Part shown: in pieces, positions 16,262 through 24,026 of the stretch
How positions within the stretch are numbered: position 1 is the first letter of the stretch
How the letters are laid out: each line of letters begins with the position of its first letter
NCBI GenBank assembly: GCA_910585235.1
Contig: CAJUCM010000005.1
Location: 1 to 64,000 of the forward strand
Direction of reading: 5' to 3'
Length of the DNA: 64,000 nt
Source of the DNA: an uncultured Christensenella sp.
GTDB taxonomy: Bacteria > Bacillota > Clostridia > Christensenellales > Borkfalkiaceae
Position numbers and translations under genes: made by a program
Notes under the pieces: generated by a model
The model's input: the letters and a program-made list of their open reading frames with translations, nothing else
Databases searched by the model: none
What the model was told of the DNA's origin: nothing

Positions 16262-17260
16262 ATGAAAAAATCAAAAGGCCTTCCCTACGGCTACGGTTAT
16301 CCGCAGAACGGTTACGGCTATCCGCAGGACGGCTATCAGAACGGTTATCCGCAAAACGGTTACCCGCAGAACAACCAGCAGAACGGCTACGGCGGTTACG
16401 GCGGGTACGGTTACGGGGGCTACCCCGGCTACGGCGGCTATCCCGGTTACGGTTATCCCGGCTATCCCGGCTACGGTTACCCCGGCTACGGCGGGTACGG
16501 AGGCTACGGCGGTTATCCCCAGATGAACTACATTGCGGACAATTATCCGCAGGAGGACTACGGGAATCCCCACGATCCGACCGACGATTCGGTGAAACCG
16601 GAGACGGCTCAGAACGGACAGAGCGAAGCGGCGGCGGATGCGCCCCCTTCCGAAGAACGTTCCGCGCCGGACGCGGGCGCCGTTCCGCAGGCGGAGAAGC
16701 CGGAAACGGTTCCCCCCGCGGAGGAAGCAAAACCGAGCGCGCCGCCTGCAAGCGATCCTGCGCCGTCGGGCGAAGCGGGAAGCGTCGGGGAAGGGAATAC
16801 GGGCGCAAGCGCGGCTTCTTCGGGCGACGTCGAAACGCTGAAAGCCGAAGCGGCGGATCTGAAACGCAAATGGTATTCGGTCACGGCGGAGTACGAGAAT
16901 TTCCGTAAACGCACGCAGAACATCAAACAGGAATCCTACCTCGACGGCAGAGCGGACATTGTCAAGAAGCTGTTCCCGATCGGGGATAACCTTGACAGAG
17001 CGGTCAAGACCTGTCAGGACGAGACGACGAAAAAGGGCATCGAGATGGTGCTTTCCGCGTTTGAAAAACTGCTCGAATCGGAAAATATTTCGGTGATCGA
17101 TCCCCTGGGTCAGCCGTTCGATCCGAACGAATGCGAGGCGATCATGGCGGTCGATGCGGCGGAAGGGCAGGAGAGCGGGATCGTAACGGAAGTTTACGTT
17201 AAAGGTTATATCCAGAATGAAAAGGTTCTGCGTTACGCGCAAGTCATTGTTTCAAAATAA
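16262..17260 (+). CDS. grpE: GrpE nucleotide exchange factor with a Tyr/Gly-rich N-terminal extension
   Basis: GrpE releases ADP from DnaK. The C-terminal part (about residues 190-332) is a normal GrpE: a coiled coil with YENFRKRTQ, then LFPIGDNLDRAV and a beta-domain with YVKGYI and QVIVSK. Ahead of it is an unusual stretch: residues 8-95 are almost only Tyr, Gly, Pro, Gln and Asn in GYGYPQNGYPQ and GGYPGYG units, followed by an acidic Ala/Pro-rich linker to about residue 188. Typical GrpE has about 180-220 residues, so this one carries about 150 extra. The reading frame is continuous and the start has AAGGCGGAAAG upstream. First gene of grpE-dnaK-dnaJ. The extension resembles aromatic low-complexity domains that form condensates; that role is inference. 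Confidence 0.9.
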   Translation: MKKSKGLPYGYGYPQNGYGYPQDGYQNGYPQNGYPQNNQQNGYGGYGGYGYGGYPGYGGYPGYGYPGYPGYGYPGYGGYGGYGGYPQMNYIADNYPQEDYGNPHDPTDDSVKPETAQNGQSEAAADAPPSEERSAPDAGAVPQAEKPETVPPAEEAKPSAPPASDPAPSGEAGSVGEGNTGASAASSGDVETLKAEAADLKRKWYSVTAEYENFRKRTQNIKQESYLDGRADIVKKLFPIGDNLDRAVKTCQDETTKKGIEMVLSAFEKLLESENISVIDPLGQPFDPNECEAIMAVDAAEGQESGIVTEVYVKGYIQNEKVLRYAQVIVSK

Positions 17261-17306
17261 CAAAAAAAATAATTTCAAATATTGATTTCAAAAGGAGAAA
17301 AAAATA

Positions 17307-19106
17307 ATGGGAAAAGTAATCGGTATTGACTTAGGTACTACGAACTCGTGTGTTGCTGTGATGGAGGGCGGCGAGCCGATCGTCATCACGAATGCGGAGG
17401 GATCGCGCACGACCCCGTCCGTCGTTGCGTTCCAGAAAGACGGTTCCCGTATCGTCGGACAGGTCGCAAAACGTCAGGCGGTCGCAAACCCCGACAAGAC
17501 GATCATCTCCGTCAAGCGTCACATGGGTTCCGACTTCAAGGTGAACATTGACGACAAGAAATACTCCCCTCAGGAGATTTCGGCAATGATCCTCACCAAA
17601 CTCAAAGACGATGCGGAAGCGTATCTCGGCACGAAAGTTACGGACGCGGTCATCACCTGCCCCGCATACTTCACGGACTCCCAGCGTCAGGCAACCAAAG
17701 ACGCGGGCAAGATCGCGGGACTCAACGTTCTGAGAATCATCAACGAGCCTACGGCGGCGGCTCTTTCTTACGGGCTCGACAAGGGCAAGCAGAGCGCTAA
17801 GATCATGATCTACGACCTTGGCGGCGGTACGTTCGACGTTTCCATTCTCGAAATTTCCGACGGCGTGTTTGAAGTGCTTGCGACCCGCGGCGACATGATG
17901 CTCGGCGGCGACGACTTCGATAACAAGCTCATGGATTACATGGCAGCCGAATTCAAGAAGGCGAATAAGATCGATCTTTCCAAAGACAAGATCGCGTTGC
18001 AGCGCTTGAAAGAAGCGGCGGAAAAAGCGAAGATCGAACTTTCGAGCTCCAACACGACTTCCGTCTCCCTTCCCTTCATGGCGCAGTCGTCCGACGGGCA
18101 GGCGCTCCACCTCGAAATGGAGATCACCCGCCAGAAGTTCGACGTTCTCACGAAAGACCTCGTAGACAGAACGGAAGAACCCACCCGTCTTGCAATGGAG
18201 GACGCGGGCGTTACGTTCAAAGATATCGACAAAGTCATTCTCGTCGGCGGTTCGACCCGTATCCCCGCAGTCGTAAAGAAAGTCAAGGACATGACGGGCA
18301 AGGATCCCTTCAAGGGAATCAACCCCGACGAATGCGTCGCAGTCGGCGCGGCGATCCAGGGCGGCGTTCTCACGGGCGAAGTCAAAGACGTGCTCCTGCT
18401 CGACGTTATGCCCCTCTCCCTCGGTCTCGAAACGCTCGGCGGCGTGTTCACGAAGATCATCGAGCGCAATACGACGATCCCCGTCAAAAAGACGCAGGTA
18501 TTCTCCACGGCGGCGGACAATCAGACGAGCGTCGAGATCCACATTCTTCAAGGCGAACGCGAGTTCTGCCGCGACAACAAGTCCATGGGCAGATTCATGC
18601 TTTCGGGCATCGCTCCCGCTCCCCGCGGGATCCCGCAGATCGAAGTTACGTTCGACGTCGACGCAAACGGTATCGTGAACGTTGCGGCGAAAGACCTCGG
18701 CACGGGCAAGAGAACGGATATTACGATCACGTCCTCGACCAACCTCTCCGAAGAGGAGATCAACAAGGCGGTCAAGGAAGCGGAGCAGTATGCCGCAGAG
18801 GACAAAGCGAGAAAAGAGAAGCTCGAAAACAAGAACAGACTCGACGGTTTCATCTTCTCCATCGAGCAGACCATCAAAGACGACGACGGCAAACTGACCG
18901 ACGAAGAGAAAGAGACGATCAAAGAAGCGGTCGAGAAAGCGAAAGAGGAGCTTGCTTCGGGCGACGACAGCAGGATCCTGAACGGATACGACGCGCTTGC
19001 GGACGTCATTCAGCCGATTTTCAGCCGTTACTATCAGCCGGGCGAAATGCCTCAGAGCGACGGCGCGATGGGCGGAAGCGACGAGGACGACGAAGTTCAT
19101 CTTTGA
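17307..19106 (+). CDS. dnaK: Chaperone DnaK (Hsp70)
   Basis: ATP-dependent Hsp70 that binds unfolded peptides together with DnaJ and GrpE. 599 residues, typical for Gram-positive DnaK. The N-terminal ATPase begins GKVIGIDLGTTNSCVAV; YFTDSQRQATKDAG, DLGGGTFDVSIL and VGGSTRIPAV follow. The substrate-binding domain begins near residue 365 (DVLLLDVMPLSLG) and the helical lid ends in an acidic DEDDEVHL tail close to the canonical EEVD-like end. A good AAAAGGAG Shine-Dalgarno precedes the ATG, 46 bp after grpE. dnaJ follows after a hairpin-rich spacer. Confidence 0.98.
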   Translation: MGKVIGIDLGTTNSCVAVMEGGEPIVITNAEGSRTTPSVVAFQKDGSRIVGQVAKRQAVANPDKTIISVKRHMGSDFKVNIDDKKYSPQEISAMILTKLKDDAEAYLGTKVTDAVITCPAYFTDSQRQATKDAGKIAGLNVLRIINEPTAAALSYGLDKGKQSAKIMIYDLGGGTFDVSILEISDGVFEVLATRGDMMLGGDDFDNKLMDYMAAEFKKANKIDLSKDKIALQRLKEAAEKAKIELSSSNTTSVSLPFMAQSSDGQALHLEMEITRQKFDVLTKDLVDRTEEPTRLAMEDAGVTFKDIDKVILVGGSTRIPAVVKKVKDMTGKDPFKGINPDECVAVGAAIQGGVLTGEVKDVLLLDVMPLSLGLETLGGVFTKIIERNTTIPVKKTQVFSTAADNQTSVEIHILQGEREFCRDNKSMGRFMLSGIAPAPRGIPQIEVTFDVDANGIVNVAAKDLGTGKRTDITITSSTNLSEEEINKAVKEAEQYAAEDKARKEKLENKNRLDGFIFSIEQTIKDDDGKLTDEEKETIKEAVEKAKEELASGDDSRILNGYDALADVIQPIFSRYYQPGEMPQSDGAMGGSDEDDEVHL

Positions 19107-19232
19107 TCGTTCCGTAACATAACGGAATAAGGGCGCATTGATGCGCCGAATGAAAACCGCAAACGGGTTTTTCCCACGAGCGGTTTTCGCAGTATTAGAG
19201 AAAAATAGAAAATTACCGGAAAAGGTATCCCA
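19107..19232 (+). other. Hairpin-rich intercistronic spacer between dnaK and dnaJ
   Basis: Three successive inverted repeats: TTCCGT/ACGGAA (19109-19126), GGCGCAT/ATGCGCC (19131-19147) and a longer GAAAACCGC/GCGGTTTTC with an inner GGG/CCC (19151-19189). None is followed by a clean T-run. They may set dnaJ levels relative to dnaK through mRNA stability or partial termination. Confidence 0.5.
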
Positions 19233-20387
19233 ATGGCAGATAAAAAGAATTATTACGAAATACTCGGTCTGAGTAAAAACGCGTCCGCGGACGAGATCAA
19301 AGCGGCGTACAAAAAACTCGTAAAACAGTATCACCCCGACCTTCATCCGGGCGATGCGGCGGCTGCGGAAAAATTCAAAGAGGTCAACGAGGCAAACGAA
19401 GTTCTCTCCGATCCCGAACGCAAACAGGCGTACGATATGGAGTTGAATTTCCGCGGAGCGGGTCCCCGTCCCGGCGGACCGGGAGGTCCCGGCGGATTCG
19501 GAGGGTTTGGCGGATTCGGCGATATTTTCAACGATATTTTCAGCGGCATGGGCGGTATGGGCGACGCGCCCGGCGCGCCCAAGGATAATTCGGGCGACGA
19601 TATTCAGGCGGAAATGTCTTTAAGTTTCATGGAGGCGGCGCGCGGCTGTTCCAAGGAGTTCTCCTATACGAGAAACGAACCCTGCGCTGCGTGCAGAGGG
19701 ACGGGCGCAAGAGGCGGTACGGCGTTCAAGACCTGTCTTAAATGCGCGGGCAAAGGTCAGATCCGCATCACGCAGGACACCATGTTCGGCAGAACGGTGC
19801 GCATGGGGATATGTCCCGACTGTAACGGCAAGGGCAAAGTCATTCTCGACAAATGCCCCGACTGTAAGGGCAGGGGGATCAACCGCAAGGAAATGAAGAT
19901 CAGCGTGACCGTGCCCGCGGGCGTGGATAATACGTCCTATTTGAAAAAGCGCGGATTGGGTCAGGCAAGCACGCAGGGAGGTCCTCCCGGCGATCTCATC
20001 GTCAACTTTAAGGTCGCTCCGCACAGACTGTTTACGCGCAAGAATATGGACCTGTATCTCGATCTTCCTATCCCTTACGCGACGGCGGCGCTCGGCGGCG
20101 TTGTAAAAGTTCCCGATATCGAGAACGTGTTCGAGTACACGATCCCCGAAGGAACGCAGTCGGGCACGGTGTTTACCCTGCACGGCAAGGGGATCAAATC
20201 GAGGAACGGCACGGGCAGTCTCTTCCTGCGCGTCATCGTGGAAGTTCCCACAAAACTTTCCCGCGATCAGAGAAAGGAAATGGAGAACGCGGTCAAGAAC
20301 TTCGACATCCGTCAGTACGACAAGGCGAAAAAGTTCAGCGACGCCATGGACGCGCTCTATAACGTGACGCCCTATTCCAAAAAATAA
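19233..20387 (+). CDS. dnaJ: Chaperone DnaJ (Hsp40)
   Basis: Co-chaperone that delivers substrates to DnaK and stimulates its ATPase. 384 residues, type I architecture: J domain (residues 1-70) with the HPD motif (YHPDLHPGD), a Gly/Phe/Pro-rich linker (residues 73-100), a cysteine-rich zinc domain with four CxxCxGxG-type repeats (CAACRGTG, CLKCAGKG, CPDCNGKG, CPDCKGRG), and the C-terminal substrate domain. Start ATG 19233 has an AAAAGG upstream. It is the last gene of the chaperone operon and is followed by a strong terminator. Confidence 0.97.
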   Translation: MADKKNYYEILGLSKNASADEIKAAYKKLVKQYHPDLHPGDAAAAEKFKEVNEANEVLSDPERKQAYDMELNFRGAGPRPGGPGGPGGFGGFGGFGDIFNDIFSGMGGMGDAPGAPKDNSGDDIQAEMSLSFMEAARGCSKEFSYTRNEPCAACRGTGARGGTAFKTCLKCAGKGQIRITQDTMFGRTVRMGICPDCNGKGKVILDKCPDCKGRGINRKEMKISVTVPAGVDNTSYLKKRGLGQASTQGGPPGDLIVNFKVAPHRLFTRKNMDLYLDLPIPYATAALGGVVKVPDIENVFEYTIPEGTQSGTVFTLHGKGIKSRNGTGSLFLRVIVEVPTKLSRDQRKEMENAVKNFDIRQYDKAKKFSDAMDALYNVTPYSKK

Positions 20388-20396
20388 TTACTTATT

Positions 20397-20432
20397 AAAA
20401 AACGCCCGCGCAAAATTGCGCGGGCGTTTTTA
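20397..20432. terminator. Bidirectional terminator after dnaJ
   Basis: Stem CGCCCGCGCAA/TTGCGCGGGCG with a 2-nt loop, A-run before and TTTTT after, shared with the convergent frameshifted gene. Confidence 0.9.
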
Positions 20433-20435
20433 CGG

Positions 20436-20976
20436 TCATGCGTTCCGAACGGAAAAGTAGGAAACGAGAATGAGAACGGACGCGTCCGTCTCCGCCTCCG
20501 TGAGCGTAGGGGAAACATAGAGGATAAGCGTCTCTCTTACGGTTGCGGAAAGCCGTTCCTTTTCTGCGCCGATACACGTTTCGTTGAGCGCGGCGACAGC
20601 CTCTTTCATGTTCTCTTCGGGAACGATCCCGCCGAGCAGAGTATAGAGGGGGTCGCTTTCCGCCGTGCTTTTCGGCGCGCGGATGAACTGCTCATAGACG
20701 ACGTAGTAGAGCGTTGCGGCAAGTCCGCAGGAGAAGCCCTTTTCGAGCGTCGTCGCAAGGTCTTTCGTAAAGGGGTCGGCGCTCAGGGTGACGAGAGCCG
20801 AAAACCGCGTAAACGACAAGTCCGATTGCGAACGGCAGAAATACGAACGCCTTTTTGTTGCAGTTTTTCATGACCGTTTTTTTGAGGAGCGACGTGAAAA
20901 GCGTCACTCCGAGTGCGAGCAGCAGTATGTCCGCACCGAACGTGCGGAACGCGTTAAAGAATTGCAAAGCCGTCAT
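20436..20976 (-). pseudogene. Frameshifted small membrane protein gene
   Basis: Two overlapping minus-strand frames join into one sensible protein if one base is removed. ATG 20976 has a GGGAGG Shine-Dalgarno and begins MTALQFF; the frame encodes two transmembrane segments to VVYAVF. The second frame continues with SALVTLSADPFTKDL, a third hydrophobic segment and a soluble tail to 20436. The switch point is the TTTT run at 20804-20801 (minus strand). The total length of 541 nt equals 180 codons plus one extra base, consistent with a single-base insertion. Explanations are a recent mutation, a sequencing error, or +1 frameshifting. The family is not recognised. Downstream of the shift the original frame runs into nonsense. 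Confidence 0.7.
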
Positions 20977-21074
20977 TGTGAACCTCCCGCCCGCCGCAAG
21001 TTTATTATAAGGCGCGGAACGGAAAAATTCGGGCGGATATGCCAAATATTTCTTCATGTTTTTCACACGAACGC

Positions 21075-21104
21075 TTGACTTCCTTTGTCGGATTTTGTTA
21101 TAAT
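21075..21104 (+). promoter_or_regulatory. Sigma-A promoter of the purine operon
   Basis: -35 TTGACT (21075-21080), 18-bp spacer, -10 TATAAT (21099-21104). The sequence overlapping the -35, ACACGAACGCT, has a CGAAC core like part of a Bacillota PurR box, but a paired second box is not evident. No purine riboswitch pattern is visible in the 106-nt leader. Confidence 0.8.
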
Positions 21105-21110
21105 ATTGTC

Positions 21111-21182
21111 ATGAGAAGTATTTTCGCCGAAAGGTATCTTAAATTCAACATATTGCAAAACACGGGCAGACTTTTTGCATAG
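21111..21182 (+). CDS. Possible leaderless leader peptide ahead of purE
   Basis: An ATG lies exactly six bases after the pur -10 element and opens a 23-codon frame (MRSIFAERYLKF..., stop TAG 21180-21182). It has no Shine-Dalgarno and would be translated only as a leaderless message. It is followed by nested inverted repeats (GGGCAG/CTGCCT around TTGC/GCAA) and a T-rich stretch before purE, which is the layout of an attenuator. No run of regulatory codons is obvious, so it may be chance. Confidence 0.3.
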   Translation: MRSIFAERYLKFNILQNTGRLFA

Positions 21183-21217
21183 GCAAGGACTGCCTTATTT
21201 TACTTTTTGGAGGTTGT

Positions 21218-21712
21218 ATGAAAAAAGTTGCGTTTATCATGGGCAGCGACAGCGATCTGCCCGTGGCGGAAAAAGCGTTTGAAACGTTCAAAGAATTCGG
21301 CGTGCCCTTTGAAGTTCACGTCTATTCGGCGCACAGAACGCCCGTAGAGGCAAAGGCGTTTGCGGAAAACGCGCAGAAAAACGGCTTCGGCGCGATCATC
21401 TGCGCGGCGGGAAAGGCGGCGCACCTTGCGGGCGCGATCGCAGCGAACACCGTGCTTCCCGTCATCGGCATCCCCGTCAAAAGCTCCACGCTGGACGGGC
21501 TTGACGCGCTTTTATCGACAGTCCAGATGCCCGCGGGGATCCCCGTTGCAACGGTGGCGATCGACGGCGCGAAAAACGCCGCGCTCCTCGCGATTCAGAT
21601 TTTAGCGGTTTCCGATCCTTCGCTTTCGGAAAAACTCAGCGCTTCGCGCAGTGCGGCGGCTGAAAAAGTGCTTCAAAAAGACGCCGCGATCACGGCGGAA
21701 TATCATTTATAA
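21218..21712 (+). CDS. purE: N5-carboxyaminoimidazole ribonucleotide mutase / AIR carboxylase
   Basis: Class I PurE, which forms 4-carboxy-AIR in purine synthesis. 164 residues. The signature GSDSDLPVAEKA near the N-terminus and SAHRTP, then the glycine-rich AAGKAAHLAGA, mark the active site. TGGAGG precedes the ATG. No purK is in the window, so whether it uses N5-CAIR or CO2 with AIR cannot be told. First enzyme gene of the operon, 15 bp ahead of purC. Confidence 0.96.
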   Translation: MKKVAFIMGSDSDLPVAEKAFETFKEFGVPFEVHVYSAHRTPVEAKAFAENAQKNGFGAIICAAGKAAHLAGAIAANTVLPVIGIPVKSSTLDGLDALLSTVQMPAGIPVATVAIDGAKNAALLAIQILAVSDPSLSEKLSASRSAAAEKVLQKDAAITAEYHL

Positions 21713-21727
21713 AATAAGGAGATCACC

Positions 21728-22441
21728 ATGGAAAAGAAAGAACAGCTCTATGAGGGAAAGGCAAAAAAGGTCTATGCGACGGGCGATAAAAATTTGTGTA
21801 TCGTCTCTTACAAAGACGACGCGACGGCGTTCAACGGTCTGAAAAAAGGCACGATCGTCGGCAAGGGCGTCGTGAACAACCGCATGACGAATATGATGAT
21901 GCGTCTTTTGGAAAAGAACGGCGTTCCGACCCACTTCGTGGAAGAACTCTCCGACAGGGATACGGTCGTGAAAAAAGTCGCCATTGTTCCGCTCGAAGTC
22001 ATCATCCGCAACGTATCGGCGGGTTCTTTTGCAAAACGCTACGGCGTGGAAGAGGGGATCGTATTCGACGAACCCACGATCGAATTTTCCTATAAGAACG
22101 ACGATCTGGGCGATCCGCTCATCAACACCTATCACGCGCTCGCGTTAAAGCTCGCGACCAAGGCGGAGATTGAAACGATCAAGAAATATGCGTTCAAGGT
22201 AAACGAAGTTCTCAAAGAATATTTTCTCGCGCTCGGCGTAAAACTCATCGATTTCAAACTTGAATTCGGGCGTCTTGCGGACGGAACGGTCGTGCTTGCG
22301 GACGAGATCTCGCCCGACACCTGCCGGTTCTGGGACGTTAAGACGAACGAGAAACTCGATAAAGACCGTTTCCGCCGCGATCTCGGCGGGGTAGAGGATG
22401 CGTACAGGGAAATCTTTGCACGCGTGACGAAAGGAGAGTAA
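21728..22441 (+). CDS. purC: SAICAR synthetase
   Basis: Phosphoribosylaminoimidazole-succinocarboxamide synthase joins aspartate to carboxy-AIR using ATP. 237 residues, normal length. LYEGKAKKVY at the start, RNVSAGSFAKRYGVEEG in the middle and the LADEISPDTCRFWD motif are diagnostic. AAGGAG lies upstream of the ATG. The gene lies 15 bp after purE and 6 bp before the purF paralog. Confidence 0.97.
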   Translation: MEKKEQLYEGKAKKVYATGDKNLCIVSYKDDATAFNGLKKGTIVGKGVVNNRMTNMMMRLLEKNGVPTHFVEELSDRDTVVKKVAIVPLEVIIRNVSAGSFAKRYGVEEGIVFDEPTIEFSYKNDDLGDPLINTYHALALKLATKAEIETIKKYAFKVNEVLKEYFLALGVKLIDFKLEFGRLADGTVVLADEISPDTCRFWDVKTNEKLDKDRFRRDLGGVEDAYREIFARVTKGE

Positions 22442-22447
22442 CGCCGC

Positions 22448-23869
22448 ATGGGAGGATTTTTCGGTGCGGTGCGCAGGCACAGCGCAATACTCGACGTCTT
22501 CCTCGGCACGGATTATCATTCTCACCTTGGGACGAAGCGCGGCGGCATGGCGGCATATAACGCTGATCTCGGATTGCAGCGCGAAATACACAACATTGAA
22601 AATTCCCCGTTCCGCACAAAGTTTGCGCGCGCCGTGGACGATCTGAAAGGAAACTCGGCGATCGGCTGTATCAGCGATACCGATCCACAACCCCTTCTGA
22701 TGTATTCCAAGCTCGGCAAATACGCGATCTGTACCGTCGGAATCATCAACAACGCCGAAGAGCTGATGAAAAAAGTTCTTTCGGGCGGCGGATATTTCGA
22801 CGCAATGACGGGGAGCAAAGTCAATTCCAACGAGCTCGTTGCCGCGCTCATCAACCGGAAAGATTCCTTTGAAGAGGGGATCCGCTATGCGCAGGAGCAG
22901 ATCAAGGGCACGGCGTCCATTCTTCTTCTCAAAGAGGGAGGAAACCTGATCGCCGCGCGCGATCTGATGGGCAGGCTCCCCGTACTCGTCGGCAAGGGCG
23001 ACGACGGCTATTGCGTTTCGTTTGAATCGTTTGCGTTCCAGAAGCTCGGCTACGTTCTCGAAAAGGAACTCGGCGCGGGCGAGATCGTGGAAATTTCCGC
23101 GGACGGGATCACGCAGCTCGCTCCTCCGAGAAAGGAGATGCGGATCTGCGCGTTCCTGTGGTCTTATTACGGCTATCCCACCTCGTCCTACGAGGGCGTG
23201 AACGTCGAGATCATGCGCTGCCGCAACGGCGGAATCTTGGCGGAAGAGGACACGCGCCGTAAAAACGTGAAAAACGTCGATTTCGTGGGCGGCGTTCCGG
23301 ATTCCGGCACCCCCCATGCGATCGGTTATGCCAATAAGAGCGGGATCCCGTTTGCCCGTCCCTATATCAAATACACCCCTACCTGGTCGCGGAGCTTCAT
23401 GCCCCAGAATCAGGCGGACAGAAATAAAATCGCAAAAATGAAGCAGATCCCCGTTCATGAACTCATCGAGAACAAAAATCTGCTTCTCGTGGACGACTCG
23501 ATCGTCCGCGGGACACAGCTCAAAGAGACGGTCGAGTTTCTGTATTCGCACGGCGCAAAGACGGTGCATATGCGCTCCGCCTGTCCGCCTATCATGTACG
23601 GGTGCAAATTTCTCAATTTCTCCCGTTCGACGAGCGAGATGGATTTAATCACCCGCCGCACGATCTTGGAATTGGAAGGCGAGGAGGGATTCGATCACCT
23701 TGAAGAATACAGCGATTCCGAGACTGCGCGCGGCAAGGCGATGCGCAAAGCGATCTGCGATAAGTTCCACTTTGAATCGCTGGAATTTCAGTCGCTCGAA
23801 GGGTTGCAGAAGGCGATCGGGATCGAGCCGTGCAAGTTGTGTACCTATTGCTGGAACGGCAAGGAGTGA
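22448..23869 (+). CDS. PurF paralog lacking the catalytic N-terminal cysteine
   Basis: 473 residues related to glutamine PRPP amidotransferase. The N-terminal nucleophile hydrolase fold is present (MGGFFGAV, TDYHSHLGTKRGGMA), but the position of the glutaminase Cys that normally follows Met or a short propeptide is Gly, so it cannot use glutamine by the usual mechanism. The phosphoribosyltransferase part is intact, with LLLVDDSIVRGTQ. The C-terminus has CKLCTYC, three cysteines that could hold an Fe-S cluster. From memory, similar MGGFFG proteins occur in other anaerobes, annotated as amidophosphoribosyltransferase. A canonical PurF lies directly downstream. It may act with ammonia, form a heteromer with PurF, or regulate it. 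No strong Shine-Dalgarno at ideal spacing (GGAG lies about 12 nt upstream). Confidence 0.85.
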   Translation: MGGFFGAVRRHSAILDVFLGTDYHSHLGTKRGGMAAYNADLGLQREIHNIENSPFRTKFARAVDDLKGNSAIGCISDTDPQPLLMYSKLGKYAICTVGIINNAEELMKKVLSGGGYFDAMTGSKVNSNELVAALINRKDSFEEGIRYAQEQIKGTASILLLKEGGNLIAARDLMGRLPVLVGKGDDGYCVSFESFAFQKLGYVLEKELGAGEIVEISADGITQLAPPRKEMRICAFLWSYYGYPTSSYEGVNVEIMRCRNGGILAEEDTRRKNVKNVDFVGGVPDSGTPHAIGYANKSGIPFARPYIKYTPTWSRSFMPQNQADRNKIAKMKQIPVHELIENKNLLLVDDSIVRGTQLKETVEFLYSHGAKTVHMRSACPPIMYGCKFLNFSRSTSEMDLITRRTILELEGEEGFDHLEEYSDSETARGKAMRKAICDKFHFESLEFQSLEGLQKAIGIEPCKLCTYCWNGKE

Positions 23870-23871
23870 TA

Positions 23872-23990
23872 CGCTTATTCTAAGCGTCGCAATACTTTGT
23901 CGAGCTCCGCTTTTCTGCGGGTCACTTACGGTTTAGTAAGCTCCTCTTGAAAATGCTCGCTCTCCTTGTCTTGCTTGCTTATAATAAGCG
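23872..23990 (+). repeat. Pur-operon intergenic element, copy A
   Basis: About 119 nt between the two purF genes. Terminal arms CGCTTATTCTAAGCG (23872-23886) and TGCTTATAATAAGCG (23976-23990) pair over 15 positions with one internal mismatch. The core (23887-23975) aligns with copies B and C: it begins TCGCA, contains CTTAC-N6-GTAAG (TTTAC/GTAAA in the others) and ends TTGCT. Confidence 0.75.
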
Positions 23991-24026
23991 GGATATACGT
24001 TACGGCTGATTGTTTTAATAACACTT

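Noticed and set aside
16280..16540. Tandem short repeats resembling a CRISPR or minisatellite
   Set aside because: They are in-frame Tyr/Gly codons of grpE without spacers of constant size.
17331..19346. A 671-codon open frame on the strand opposite dnaK
   Set aside because: It is a by-product of the strong codon bias of dnaK; it has no ribosome site, promoter or recognisable domain, and dnaK on the plus strand is certain.
21105..21217. Purine riboswitch in the pur leader
   Set aside because: The conserved three-way-junction core of the purine riboswitch is not present; PRPP/ykkC-type cores were also not seen.
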